From positions 1 through 41,733 of the IMG/VR virus record IMGVR_UViG_3300046007_006577: DNA of 41,733 nucleotides; one strand, 5' to 3'. Source of the stretch: a virus. Positions 15,018 to 22,108 of this stretch are shown one piece after another (position 1 is the first letter of the stretch; every line of letters starts with the position of its first letter). The notes under the pieces are model-generated. The model made no database searches. It was not told the origin of the DNA and saw nothing but the letters and a program-made list of their open reading frames with translations. The translations under genes and the position numbers were made by a program.

Positions 15018-15913
15018 GTCGGTCATACAGCAGGATCCTCTTCTTCAACGACTGCAACAACGGCGACAACCACTACAGCCGACAGTTCTTGCGCCACATC
15101 TCTTCCTTGGTGGGGGTGGATTGTGCATACTCGCACTTTCGTTGCGACCGAATACTCGCCGACCTTCCGATGCGTCTCATCAGGGTTGACACCCGACCTC
15201 TTCATCAGGAGTCCTTTCATCTCAACGCTGACGGCACTCTCTTTATGAACACATGGGTGGGTCATCAAAACTTCAAGTGGTTCACCCCGAACGGCTGCAC
15301 CCTCCACAACAACTACAGGATGTTCTCCGACAACTGCAAGGCGATAGGGGTGACCCTACCTCCCGAGGTCGAGTGCATCCCCACCATCGACTACGCAAGG
15401 TTGGGCATCCTCGGCTCGGTGCAGGTTGACAGGAACATACTCGTATCCAACGGACCCTGCGCTTCGGGACAGGCTTACAACTTCGACATGAACCCCGTTG
15501 TCGAGGCACTTGCGGATAAGCATCCGTCATGTCGTTTCTTCGTCACCGACCCTTTCACCACGAACAGGGTCAACATTTTTGATGCGAACAAGACTGTCTC
15601 CGCTCCGATGGGGAAGTCCAACTTGGTCGAACTTTCACACTTCTCCCTGTCCTGTCCGATCATTGTCGGGAGAGGCAGCGGTCCATTTTGCTTCTCCCAT
15701 GTGCGTGAGAATCTCATGGATCCCGAGAAGACTTTCATTGTGTTTGGCAACGGTGCCCCTGAAGGTCATTGGGTGACGATGGCAGACTACAACCTTCCTC
15801 AACATGCAAAGCAGTTGTGGGGCGAGTGTCATGTCAACGGCACGGGAGACTGTTTTTCCCTCGCATTCGACATGATCGACGGAGAGATCAATGCCAAGTT
15901 TGGTAGTCGGTAG
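15014..15913 (+). CDS. Unknown protein of the glycan island
   Basis: I do not recognise this 299-aa protein with certainty. It starts RILFFNDCNNGDNHYSRQF (residues 7-25) and contains WVGHQNFKW and PTIDYARLGIL, then ILVSNGPCASGQA near 140 and VGRGSGPFCFSH near 216. The alternating hydrophobic strand pattern (ILVSNG, CRFFVTDPF, CPIIVGRGSG) suggests a GT-B-like two-Rossmann architecture. Its place among glycosyltransferases and ATGA coupling to the previous gene suggest a glycosyltransferase or transfer-related role, which is inference. TAG stop; it overlaps the next start by 23 nt. Confidence 0.65.
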   Translation: MSRSYSRILFFNDCNNGDNHYSRQFLRHISSLVGVDCAYSHFRCDRILADLPMRLIRVDTRPLHQESFHLNADGTLFMNTWVGHQNFKWFTPNGCTLHNNYRMFSDNCKAIGVTLPPEVECIPTIDYARLGILGSVQVDRNILVSNGPCASGQAYNFDMNPVVEALADKHPSCRFFVTDPFTTNRVNIFDANKTVSAPMGKSNLVELSHFSLSCPIIVGRGSGPFCFSHVRENLMDPEKTFIVFGNGAPEGHWVTMADYNLPQHAKQLWGECHVNGTGDCFSLAFDMIDGEINAKFGSR

Positions 15914-16727
15914 TACCTCCCAACTCGCACGGTACTTCCCTCGGGATTTCGTCCGCATTTCCTCTAGGGACATGGACCTCGACTCGCTCTCCGAACAGGA
16001 GTGGGACGAAGTCTACATCTGCTTCGCCGAACAGAGGACCTACCTAGCCAACAGCGACTCCCCTGATGTCGAGCGCATCTTCCACGACACGAATGTCGTG
16101 AGGACGATGGAGGTCATTGATGCCCTGCATCCTGTTTGTCGGAGGATCGTGTACTACTCCACGGCTGAACTTTGGAATGCAACTTCGGGTCCCGTCGCCC
16201 CATCGGACCCATACACATTCCATGAAAACCACTACACGAAATCCAAGAGCAGCGTCTCGCTCCTGTTGCGTGACAAGGTCAAGTATCCGAAGGTGACGGT
16301 AGCCCATCCGTTCAACTTCAACAGCGTTCACCGAGGGGGCGAGTATCTGTTCGGCAAGATCTTCCGATCAATAGTGACCGAGTCCCCCGTCGCCATCGGC
16401 GATGTCGATTACTACAGGGAGATCCTGCATCCCACCATGGTGGTCAAGGCGACATTGGACTCCACGGAGAACGACCCTTTGGGTACGGACATCGTCATCG
16501 GCTCGGGCAGACTCGTCCATGTCGGGGACTTCATACGAAAACTCTACCTTCGATTTGGGATGGACATGGACAAAATGGCGATCAGGGACCCACAGAATCC
16601 TCCCCGACCGTCGATATACCGCAAGTGCCTTTTCTATTCGCACAGGCACGATCCCCGATTTTCGGAGGAAGCCGTGATCAACCTCCTTACCTACGAACTA
16701 TCTACTGTGAAGGAATTTTCGACATGA
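15891..16727 (+). CDS. NAD(P)-dependent epimerase/dehydratase (SDR)
   Basis: A 278-aa extended SDR. The N-terminal VVGSTSQLARYFP is a degenerate dinucleotide loop; VYYSTAELW (about 88-96) holds the catalytic Thr/Ser, and HYTKSK gives the YxxxK pair Y115/K119. PFNFNSVHRGGEY follows as substrate region. It acts on a nucleotide-activated sugar (epimerase, reductase or dehydratase); specificity is not evident. The loop differs from the canonical GxxGxxG (GSTSQLA), which may alter NAD(P) choice. It sits before the DegT/ColD-like gene and could reduce or epimerise its keto-sugar product, but that is inference. Confidence 0.8.
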   Translation: MPSLVVGSTSQLARYFPRDFVRISSRDMDLDSLSEQEWDEVYICFAEQRTYLANSDSPDVERIFHDTNVVRTMEVIDALHPVCRRIVYYSTAELWNATSGPVAPSDPYTFHENHYTKSKSSVSLLLRDKVKYPKVTVAHPFNFNSVHRGGEYLFGKIFRSIVTESPVAIGDVDYYREILHPTMVVKATLDSTENDPLGTDIVIGSGRLVHVGDFIRKLYLRFGMDMDKMAIRDPQNPPRPSIYRKCLFYSHRHDPRFSEEAVINLLTYELSTVKEFST

Positions 16728-17080
16728 GCAACGACATCGCCCTGACAATCGAAGATGCCATCAGGCATAAGGTCCATGAGACGCTTCGTCTTTCGGGATC
16801 CAATCCTCCCGAACTTCCCGACAATCTCGTCGCTACCGACAACCTCGGTGAAGTGATTGAGAAACTCTGCATCCTCCACATCCGTACATGGTTCCTTGAG
16901 GACATGGTAGGTGTCGCAAAGACGGACGAAGAGGTCGCCTCCTTGAAGAGGAAGATCGACATCTGCTTCAAGCAGAAGAGACCGCAGTACATCCAAGCGA
17001 TCAACCGCATGGTTGACGATGCGGTGATCAACCAAAGGCGCATCACGGAAGACTCCGTGAAGATCTACAAGGGGAACTGA
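16724..17080 (+). CDS. Small helical DUF4254-like protein
   Basis: A 118-aa, mostly helical protein. The segment EKLCILHIRTWFLEDM (about 47-62) followed by EEVASLKRKIDICFKQKRPQYI resembles the small DUF4254 proteins found in bacterial polysaccharide loci, though I cannot confirm it by search. There is no catalytic motif, signal or membrane segment. Its start overlaps the SDR stop (ATGA) and its stop shares one base with the aminotransferase-like start. A role as a partner or regulator of glycan enzymes is plausible from position alone. Confidence 0.6.
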   Translation: MSNDIALTIEDAIRHKVHETLRLSGSNPPELPDNLVATDNLGEVIEKLCILHIRTWFLEDMVGVAKTDEEVASLKRKIDICFKQKRPQYIQAINRMVDDAVINQRRITEDSVKIYKGN

Positions 17081-18249
17081 TGATTCACCCAATTACCTTG
17101 GTGCGTGACACCATCGATCAGGATGACATCGGTTCCTTGATCGAATGGCTCAAAACCAACCCACGCCTCACCAAGGGGGTGAAGACGGTTGAGTTTGAAC
17201 AGGCGTGGAGCGGTTGGCTCGGCTGCAAGTACTCCGTGTTCGTGAACTCGGGCTCATCTGCGAACCTTGCCATCCTGTACGCCCTCATCATCTCGGGTAG
17301 GCTTAGGAACAAGAAGGTGGTGTTCCCCTGCCTCTCTTGGGTCACCACCGTGGCACCTGCCATCCAACTCGGGCTTGAACCGATCCTTTGCGAGACGGAC
17401 AGCCGCAACCTCGGGATCGATGTCGCAGAGTTTGAGAAGATCTGCGAGCGGGAGAGTCCCGCTGCCGTGATGATCGTGCATGCACTTGCCTTCCCCAACG
17501 ACATGCGGGGCATCAGGGAGGTGTGCGAGAAGTACGGTGTGATCCTGCTTGAGGACTCATGCGAGAGCGTGGGTACCTTGGTGGATGGAAAGAAGACAGG
17601 CACTTTCGGTCTTGCCTCTTCGTTCAGCACATACTACGGTCACCACTTCTCGACCATCGAAGGCGGCTTCGTCTGCACCGATGACTACGAGTTCTACAAC
17701 ATCGTCAAGAGCATCCGATCCCATGGATGGTCTAGGGACCTTGACGAGGTGACCCGTAGAGATCTCCAACTGAAGTACGGGATCGATGACTTCAGGAACC
17801 TCTACACCTTCTACCATGCGGGATTCAACCTGCGCTCGACGGACCTACAGGCGTTCATCGGGATCAGTCAGTTGGAGAAACTCGACCGCTTCTGCGAGAT
17901 GCGCTACGAGAACCTGCTGACATACGACAGGCTGATCCGAAACCCGTATTGGAAGATCGACATCTCGCAGTTCGACTTCGTGTCCAACTTCGCATACCCC
18001 GTGATCCATCCCCTGTCTGCGACGATGGTCGAGAAACTGACGGCAGCGCATGTCGAATGCCGACCGTTGATAGCAGGAAGCATCTCAAGGCAACCGTTCT
18101 TCTACGAGAGGTATGGAAAGAAGGCGTATCCGTTCTCGGATCGCATCCACGACCACGGCATCTACCTACCGAACAACCCGACGATGACAGAGGACGAAAT
18201 CAACATGGTGTCCAACATCATCAACGGAGTCACATCACATCCGAGTTGA
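17080..18249 (+). CDS. DegT-fold sugar enzyme, ColD-like 3-dehydratase
   Basis: A 389-aa protein of the DegT/DnrJ/EryC1/StrS fold. Features in order: FVNSGSSANLAILYAL (about 49-64, cofactor phosphate loop), FPCLSWVTTVAPAI, ILLEDSCESVGT (Asp that binds the pyridine N), SSFSTYYGHHFSTIEGG around residue 188, then HDHGIYLPNNP. At the position where aminotransferases have the Schiff-base Lys, this protein has His (H188, H189). Histidine there is the hallmark of GDP-4-keto-6-deoxymannose-3-dehydratase ColD, which uses PLP/PMP for C3 deoxygenation in the colitose pathway. The length also fits ColD. The exact nucleotide and sugar are inferred; the neighbours contain no GDP-mannose dehydratase, so the substrate would come from the host or elsewhere in the genome. 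Confidence 0.85.
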   Translation: MIHPITLVRDTIDQDDIGSLIEWLKTNPRLTKGVKTVEFEQAWSGWLGCKYSVFVNSGSSANLAILYALIISGRLRNKKVVFPCLSWVTTVAPAIQLGLEPILCETDSRNLGIDVAEFEKICERESPAAVMIVHALAFPNDMRGIREVCEKYGVILLEDSCESVGTLVDGKKTGTFGLASSFSTYYGHHFSTIEGGFVCTDDYEFYNIVKSIRSHGWSRDLDEVTRRDLQLKYGIDDFRNLYTFYHAGFNLRSTDLQAFIGISQLEKLDRFCEMRYENLLTYDRLIRNPYWKIDISQFDFVSNFAYPVIHPLSATMVEKLTAAHVECRPLIAGSISRQPFFYERYGKKAYPFSDRIHDHGIYLPNNPTMTEDEINMVSNIINGVTSHPS

Positions 18250-18264
18250 AAGAGGAAAAGCAGC

Positions 18265-18951
18265 ATGTCGCTTATTGACCTGAATCAAAAACCTCTACCT
18301 CTGTCGATACACATCCTCACCACATCTCTGAACAGGGATAGGCATCAGTCTATTCTGAACACATGGCTCAAAGATTTCTACGACTATGTGTTCTACACCG
18401 ATTTCACTTCTGAAATAGGAAATCAAGTAGAACTTACCACGAACACGGAGTACCACTCCAATGGGGAAAAGCACATTCTTGAAGTGAATAGAATCGTGAG
18501 GGAGAAGATCCACAACGATTACCAATGGTTCTATTTCTGCGATGATGATACGGTCCCCAACATATCAAGGATCTTGGACTACTGTCGTACCGCAGACCGA
18601 AGTAAGGTTCATGCTTGGACGGACACCTGTTGGGCAGAGGATCCGACTTTACTATCCGTTTCGGGTGGTGCTGGATATCTCGTTCCTTCTGAAGTATTCC
18701 AAGGAAGGACACCCCCAAGGCTGAAACGGATCGTGTGGTCCGATGTTCAATTTGCTCTGTGGCTGCGAGAGAACGGCATACCGTTGCAACACAATTCCGA
18801 GTTCAAGCACAACATCCCATCTCAGTTCGGAATCGACATTTCCACGGTGGAGGGCAGGAACTTGGTGAGGGAACACATGTCTTTCCACTATGTCAAGAAC
18901 CACGAACTGCGATCTGCGATATGGGAAATCTACAACACACCCAAGGAATGA
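18265..18951 (+). CDS. Fringe/GT31-like glycosyltransferase
   Basis: A 228-aa glycosyltransferase resembling Fringe-type/beta-1,3 transferases (GT31). WFYFCDDDT (residues 88-96; D93-D95) is the metal-binding DDD motif, and SGGAGYLVP (133-141) is the typical GGAG(Y/F) block. WSDVQFALWLRENG (about 160) matches the (E/W)DV..G acceptor/catalytic region, and EHMSFHYVK supplies the late histidine. It is noticeably AT-richer than its neighbours. The start ATG at 18265 has AGAGGA about 10 nt upstream. Known members add sugars to glycans; the donor is unknown here. Its different base use suggests recent transfer into the island. Confidence 0.8.
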   Translation: MSLIDLNQKPLPLSIHILTTSLNRDRHQSILNTWLKDFYDYVFYTDFTSEIGNQVELTTNTEYHSNGEKHILEVNRIVREKIHNDYQWFYFCDDDTVPNISRILDYCRTADRSKVHAWTDTCWAEDPTLLSVSGGAGYLVPSEVFQGRTPPRLKRIVWSDVQFALWLRENGIPLQHNSEFKHNIPSQFGIDISTVEGRNLVREHMSFHYVKNHELRSAIWEIYNTPKE

Positions 18952-18970
18952 AGATATGGGATTGCAATCC

Positions 18971-19061
18971 ATGAAGACTCTCGTCACAGGCGCAGCAGGA
19001 TTCAAAGGACGAGATCGGCATGGTTTCAGACATCGTCAACAGCGTCACATTGGAGAAATGA
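18971..19061 (+). pseudogene. Scar: epimerase 5' head joined to DegT-type 3' tail
   Basis: From ATG 18971 the reading MKTLVTGAAGF is the N-terminus of an SDR epimerase, matching the start of the intact gene at 19634 (VTGAAGF). The frame is lost after about 12 codons. From 19008, in another frame, DEIGMVSDIVNSVTLEK then TGA (19059-19061) matches the C-terminus of the DegT-like gene (DEINMVSNIINGVT). The two DNA tails differ at roughly a quarter of positions, so the donor was a diverged paralogue, not the neighbour itself. The remnant is best explained by a deletion that fused the head of one sugar gene to the tail of another. Confidence 0.75.
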
Positions 19062-19628
19062 ATGGACCACATTTACACACAGCCGCAGTTTGGAGAGAAT
19101 TGGTTTACCTATCCGAACCTCTACTCACAATTTGTCCGTGAACTGCCAAGCGGTTCCAAGATGGTGGAGGTTGGTTGTTGGAAGGGAAAGAGCATCGCCT
19201 ACCTCGGGGTCGAGATCATCAACTCAGGGAAGGACATCCATGTCCATGCCATCGACACTTGGGAGGGATCGCCAAACGAACCTCCACATCAGCAGGATGT
19301 CTATGTCCGAACGGGGAAACTCTATCAGTTGTTCCTGTCGAACATCTCCCCCGTCTCTTCCGTGGTGTTTCCCGTGAAGGTCGCTTCGGTCGAGGGCGCA
19401 AAGAGGTATGCCGATGAGTCCTTGGATGTCGTGTTCATCGACGCATGCCACACCTATGAGTGCGTCAAGGAGGACATTGCAGCATGGCTTCCGAAGGTGA
19501 AGAAAGGCGGCTACCTTGCGGGACATGATTACCCTTGGAGCCATGAGGATGCCGTAAAGAGAGCGGTGGATGAGAGCGTTTCTCCAATCCAAGTCACCGA
19601 GGGATGTTGGGTCTATAAGAAAAGGTAA
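19062..19628 (+). CDS. Class I SAM methyltransferase (Methyltransf_24-like)
   Basis: A 188-aa Rossmann methyltransferase. Motif I is MVEVGCWKGKS (about 34-44), the post-I acidic region AIDTWEG, motif IV-like VVFIDACHTYECV (about 123-135) with DA-HxYE, and GGYLAGHDY. This pattern is typical of the TylF/Methyltransf_24 group of O-methyltransferases acting on sugars and small metabolites. In this context it may methylate a sugar of the phage-made glycan. The ATG at 19062 immediately follows the TGA of the gene scar, so the upstream tail supplies its ribosome context. Confidence 0.85.
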   Translation: MDHIYTQPQFGENWFTYPNLYSQFVRELPSGSKMVEVGCWKGKSIAYLGVEIINSGKDIHVHAIDTWEGSPNEPPHQQDVYVRTGKLYQLFLSNISPVSSVVFPVKVASVEGAKRYADESLDVVFIDACHTYECVKEDIAAWLPKVKKGGYLAGHDYPWSHEDAVKRAVDESVSPIQVTEGCWVYKKR

Positions 19629-19633
19629 TCAAG

Positions 19634-20539
19634 ATGAATGCCATGGTCACAGGTGCGGCGGGCTTCATCGGCTCGCATATGGTCGATCTCCTACTGAACC
19701 ACAGGCACTCGGTTGTCGCCGTAGACAACGAGAGTTCAGAGTCGCATGCCAAGTTTCATTGGAACCCGCTTTGTGATAACAGATTGTCTGATGTTTGCGA
19801 CCTCACGCCACTCGACTTCGACGGTGTGGATGTGGTGTTCCATATGGCGGCTGAAGTCAGCATCCCGAAGTGCATGGCACACCGTGATCAGGCTTTCAGC
19901 ACCAATGTGATCGGAACATGGAATGTCCTCGACTGCGCACAGAAGGCGGGAGTGCGTCGGCTCGTCTTCTCGTCCACCTCGGCGATCTACGGAGTCAGGG
20001 CAAGCGGTTTCTCTCCTCCTGTGAAGGAGACTGATTCCATCGACTGCCCGAACAACTACGCAACGAGCAAGTTCATCGGGGAGCAGTTGTGCAAGCAGTA
20101 CTCTCTTCTCCACGGACTCGACACGGTGTGCCTCAGGTACTTCAATGTCTTCGGCGAGAGACAGGCTGACAGGGGGTCATATAGCCCCGTCATCGCATCG
20201 TTCCTGCGGATGCGAAGGGAAGGCAAGCCCCTCCTCATATTTGGAGATGGTCATCAGTCGAGGGACTATGTCCATGTCTCGGATGTGGTCAGGGCGAACC
20301 TCATGGCGGCTGACCATCCCCACGCCCTCCACGGTGAGGCAGTCAACATCGGAAGTTGGCGGTCTTCGTCGGTACTAGAGATCGCCCGTGTAATATCCCC
20401 CGACGAAAGGTCGATATGCTTCATGCCGAAGCGTGAGGGTGAGGTCAGGCATTCGTTGGCTGACTGTGGCAAGGCTGCTTCCCTGTTCGGTTGGAAGGCA
20501 AAGACGGATGTGATGGATTGGATACGGAATGCAACCTAA
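19634..20539 (+). CDS. UDP-glucose 4-epimerase-like SDR
   Basis: A 301-aa extended SDR of the GalE/nucleotide-sugar epimerase type. TGAAGFIGSH at 6-15 is the canonical NAD loop, DVVFHMAAEVS near 70-80 the substrate-side strand, FSSTSAIYG with the catalytic Ser/Thr, NYATSKF gives the YxxxK pair (Y142, K146), and RYFNVFGERQ is the sugar-nucleotide block. It likely epimerises a UDP- or GDP-sugar for the island's glycosyltransferases. It is the last gene of the island; it overlaps the helicase start by 11 nt, so the island's end is joined exactly onto the replication gene. Confidence 0.9.
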   Translation: MNAMVTGAAGFIGSHMVDLLLNHRHSVVAVDNESSESHAKFHWNPLCDNRLSDVCDLTPLDFDGVDVVFHMAAEVSIPKCMAHRDQAFSTNVIGTWNVLDCAQKAGVRRLVFSSTSAIYGVRASGFSPPVKETDSIDCPNNYATSKFIGEQLCKQYSLLHGLDTVCLRYFNVFGERQADRGSYSPVIASFLRMRREGKPLLIFGDGHQSRDYVHVSDVVRANLMAADHPHALHGEAVNIGSWRSSSVLEIARVISPDERSICFMPKREGEVRHSLADCGKAASLFGWKAKTDVMDWIRNAT

Positions 20540-22004
20540 CACGGACAAGATCGAAGTCGCCATCCTCAGAAGCCTCCTGCACCTGTCGGAGTTCACTCGA
20601 CGGGTGCTTCCCTTTTTGAAGGAAGCCTACTTCCACGATCCCTGCGAGAAGAGGCTGTTCCTCACGATCTCGGAGTTCACCTCCAAGTACAACGCACCGC
20701 CGACCGAGGAGGCACTCAGCATCATCCTCGGTCAGCAGGACGGGATGTCCCAAGGCGAGTACGACGAATGCGTTCGACTTCTGCCTCTCCTTGGCGAGCC
20801 TCAAGAGCATCCCGACCTCCAATGGCTCATCGATCAGACGGAGAAGTTCTGCAAGGACAAGGCGGTCTACAACGCTCTCATGGAGTCCGTCGAACTCCTT
20901 GACGAGAAGCGGTCGAAGGGGAGGTCCAAGGCTGCTATCCCCGAGATCCTCAAGGAAGCCCTCAGTATCTCATTCGATGAACACATCGGTCACGACTTCA
21001 TTGAGGATGCCGAGCGGCGGTACGAGTTCTACCACAAGGTGGAGAAGAAGACACCGTTCGACCTCGACATGTTCAACAAGATCACCAACGGCGGGGTGCC
21101 CGACAAGACCCTCAATGTGATCCTTGCGGGAACTGGTGTAGGCAAGTCCCTGTTCATGTGCCACCACGCCGCCAACTGCCTCTCGCAGAGCAAGAATGTC
21201 CTCTACATCACCTGCGAGATGGCTGAGGAGAGGATCGCCGAGCGCATCGATGCGAACCTCATGGACATCACATTGGATGACCTCAAGAAGTTGCCGATGG
21301 ATGTGTACGCCAAGCGGCTCTCCAAGGTCACGGCGGGGATCACGGGCAAGTTGTTGATCAAGGAGTACCCCACGGCATCGGCGAACGCAGGGCACTTCCG
21401 ACACCTCCTTGACGAACTGCGGCTGAAGAAGGACTTCAAGCCCGACATCATCTTCATCGACTACCTCAACATCTGCGCCTCGGTGAGGTTCAAGCCTGGA
21501 GCGAATGTCAACTCCTACACCTACATCAAGGCGATTGCGGAGGAACTCCGAGGTCTCGCCGTGGAGATGGCGGTGCCGATCTTCACGGCAACACAGACCA
21601 ACCGCTCGGGGTTCGGCAACACGGATGTTGACCTGACCGACACATCCGAGTCGTTCGGACTTCCCGCCACCGCCGACTTCATGTTCGCACTCATCGCCAC
21701 CGAGCAGTTGGACGAACTCGGTCAGGTCATGGTGAAGCAACTCAAGAACCGCTACAACGATGTCGCCACGAACCGAAAGTTCGTGGTCGGAATCGACCGT
21801 GCCAAGATGAAGTTGTTCGATGTCAGCGATCCAACGGCGAACCTCGTCAACGCAGCCGTGAACGACGATGACGATCCCGCCCCCGTGCGCCCACGCCCCC
21901 ACGCACACGGGCGCACGGGCGTGAACGCATGCGCACCCACACGGGCGCACGGGCGCACGGGCGCACGGAAACCACCCATCGATGATGACGATGGATGGAC
22001 CTGA
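20529..22004 (+). CDS. 41: Replicative DNA helicase, gp41 (DnaB-like)
   Basis: A 491-aa hexameric helicase of the DnaB/gp41 family (T4 gp41 475 aa). Walker A is AGTGVGKS (200-207), then YITCEMAEERIAERI (switch/acidic), Walker B IIFIDYLNIC near 310, and TQTNRSGFGN (H3 motif) near 355. It unwinds DNA at the fork 5' to 3' and works with gp61. The C-terminus is unusual: the acidic run DDDD (446-449) is followed by a 34-residue low-complexity insert (450-483, rich in Pro, His, Arg, Thr, Gly) and then a second acidic run DDDDGW. The insert is made of GC-rich tandem repeats with an 11-bp hairpin. The acidic tail was therefore probably contiguous before insertion. Confidence 0.95.
   Translation: MQPNTDKIEVAILRSLLHLSEFTRRVLPFLKEAYFHDPCEKRLFLTISEFTSKYNAPPTEEALSIILGQQDGMSQGEYDECVRLLPLLGEPQEHPDLQWLIDQTEKFCKDKAVYNALMESVELLDEKRSKGRSKAAIPEILKEALSISFDEHIGHDFIEDAERRYEFYHKVEKKTPFDLDMFNKITNGGVPDKTLNVILAGTGVGKSLFMCHHAANCLSQSKNVLYITCEMAEERIAERIDANLMDITLDDLKKLPMDVYAKRLSKVTAGITGKLLIKEYPTASANAGHFRHLLDELRLKKDFKPDIIFIDYLNICASVRFKPGANVNSYTYIKAIAEELRGLAVEMAVPIFTATQTNRSGFGNTDVDLTDTSESFGLPATADFMFALIATEQLDELGQVMVKQLKNRYNDVATNRKFVVGIDRAKMKLFDVSDPTANLVNAAVNDDDDPAPVRPRPHAHGRTGVNACAPTRAHGRTGARKPPIDDDDGWT
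21881..21968 (+). repeat. GC-rich hairpin/tandem repeat inserted in helicase gene
   Basis: The longest copy of the repeat family. CCCGTGCGCCC (21882-21892) and GGGCGCACGGG (21909-21919) form a perfect 11-bp inverted repeat with a 16-nt loop; from 21941 to 21967 follows near-perfect tandem ACGGGCGC/GGGCGCAC. It stays open in the helicase frame and encodes motifs such as AHGRTG twice. It sits between two Asp runs near the protein's C-terminus, where an insertion would be tolerated. Confidence 0.8.
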
Positions 22005-22013
22005 CCTGCACAT

Positions 22014-22087
22014 GGACGGGTGCCTGAATCGGAAAAAGGTGGTCGCTTATAACGGCCCTCATGTGGGTTCGATCCCCACCCCGTCTA
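22014..22087 (+). tRNA. tRNA-Ile (anticodon UAU)
   Basis: A complete cloverleaf. Acceptor stem 22014-22020 (GGACGGG) pairs with 22080-22086 (CCCGTCT, one G-U at the end); U8 is 22021; D stem CCT/AGG with GG in the loop (22031-22032); anticodon stem 22041-22045 with 22053-22057; loop CTTATAA with U33 and anticodon TAT (22048-22050); five-base variable loop; T stem GTGGG/CCCAC with loop TTCGATC (22068-22074). Discriminator A at 22087; CCA is not encoded. The UAU anticodon reads AUA, a codon that appears rare in the GC-rich genes but common in the AT-rich end of the window. Confidence 0.93.
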
Positions 22088-22089
22088 CT

Positions 22090-22097
22090 CATAGATA
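22090..22097 (+). promoter_or_regulatory. CATAGATA promoter-like motif
   Basis: CATAGATA followed by C, three bases after the tRNA and 11 nt before the next ATG. The same octamer occurs at 31803 and 34506, each before a start codon. It differs from T4 TATAAATA at two positions and may be a variant late promoter. Confidence 0.45.
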
Positions 22098-22108
22098 CGG
22101 AAAATACC

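Noticed and set aside
18971-19141. Small 57-aa gene starting at the epimerase-like ATG
   Set aside because: After about 12 codons the product is arginine/histidine-rich nonsense and runs into the methyltransferase gene; better read as a scar.
21881-21968. CRISPR array or terminator in the helicase tail
   Set aside because: Units are too short and contiguous for CRISPR, and no T-tract follows the hairpin; it is inside an open coding frame.
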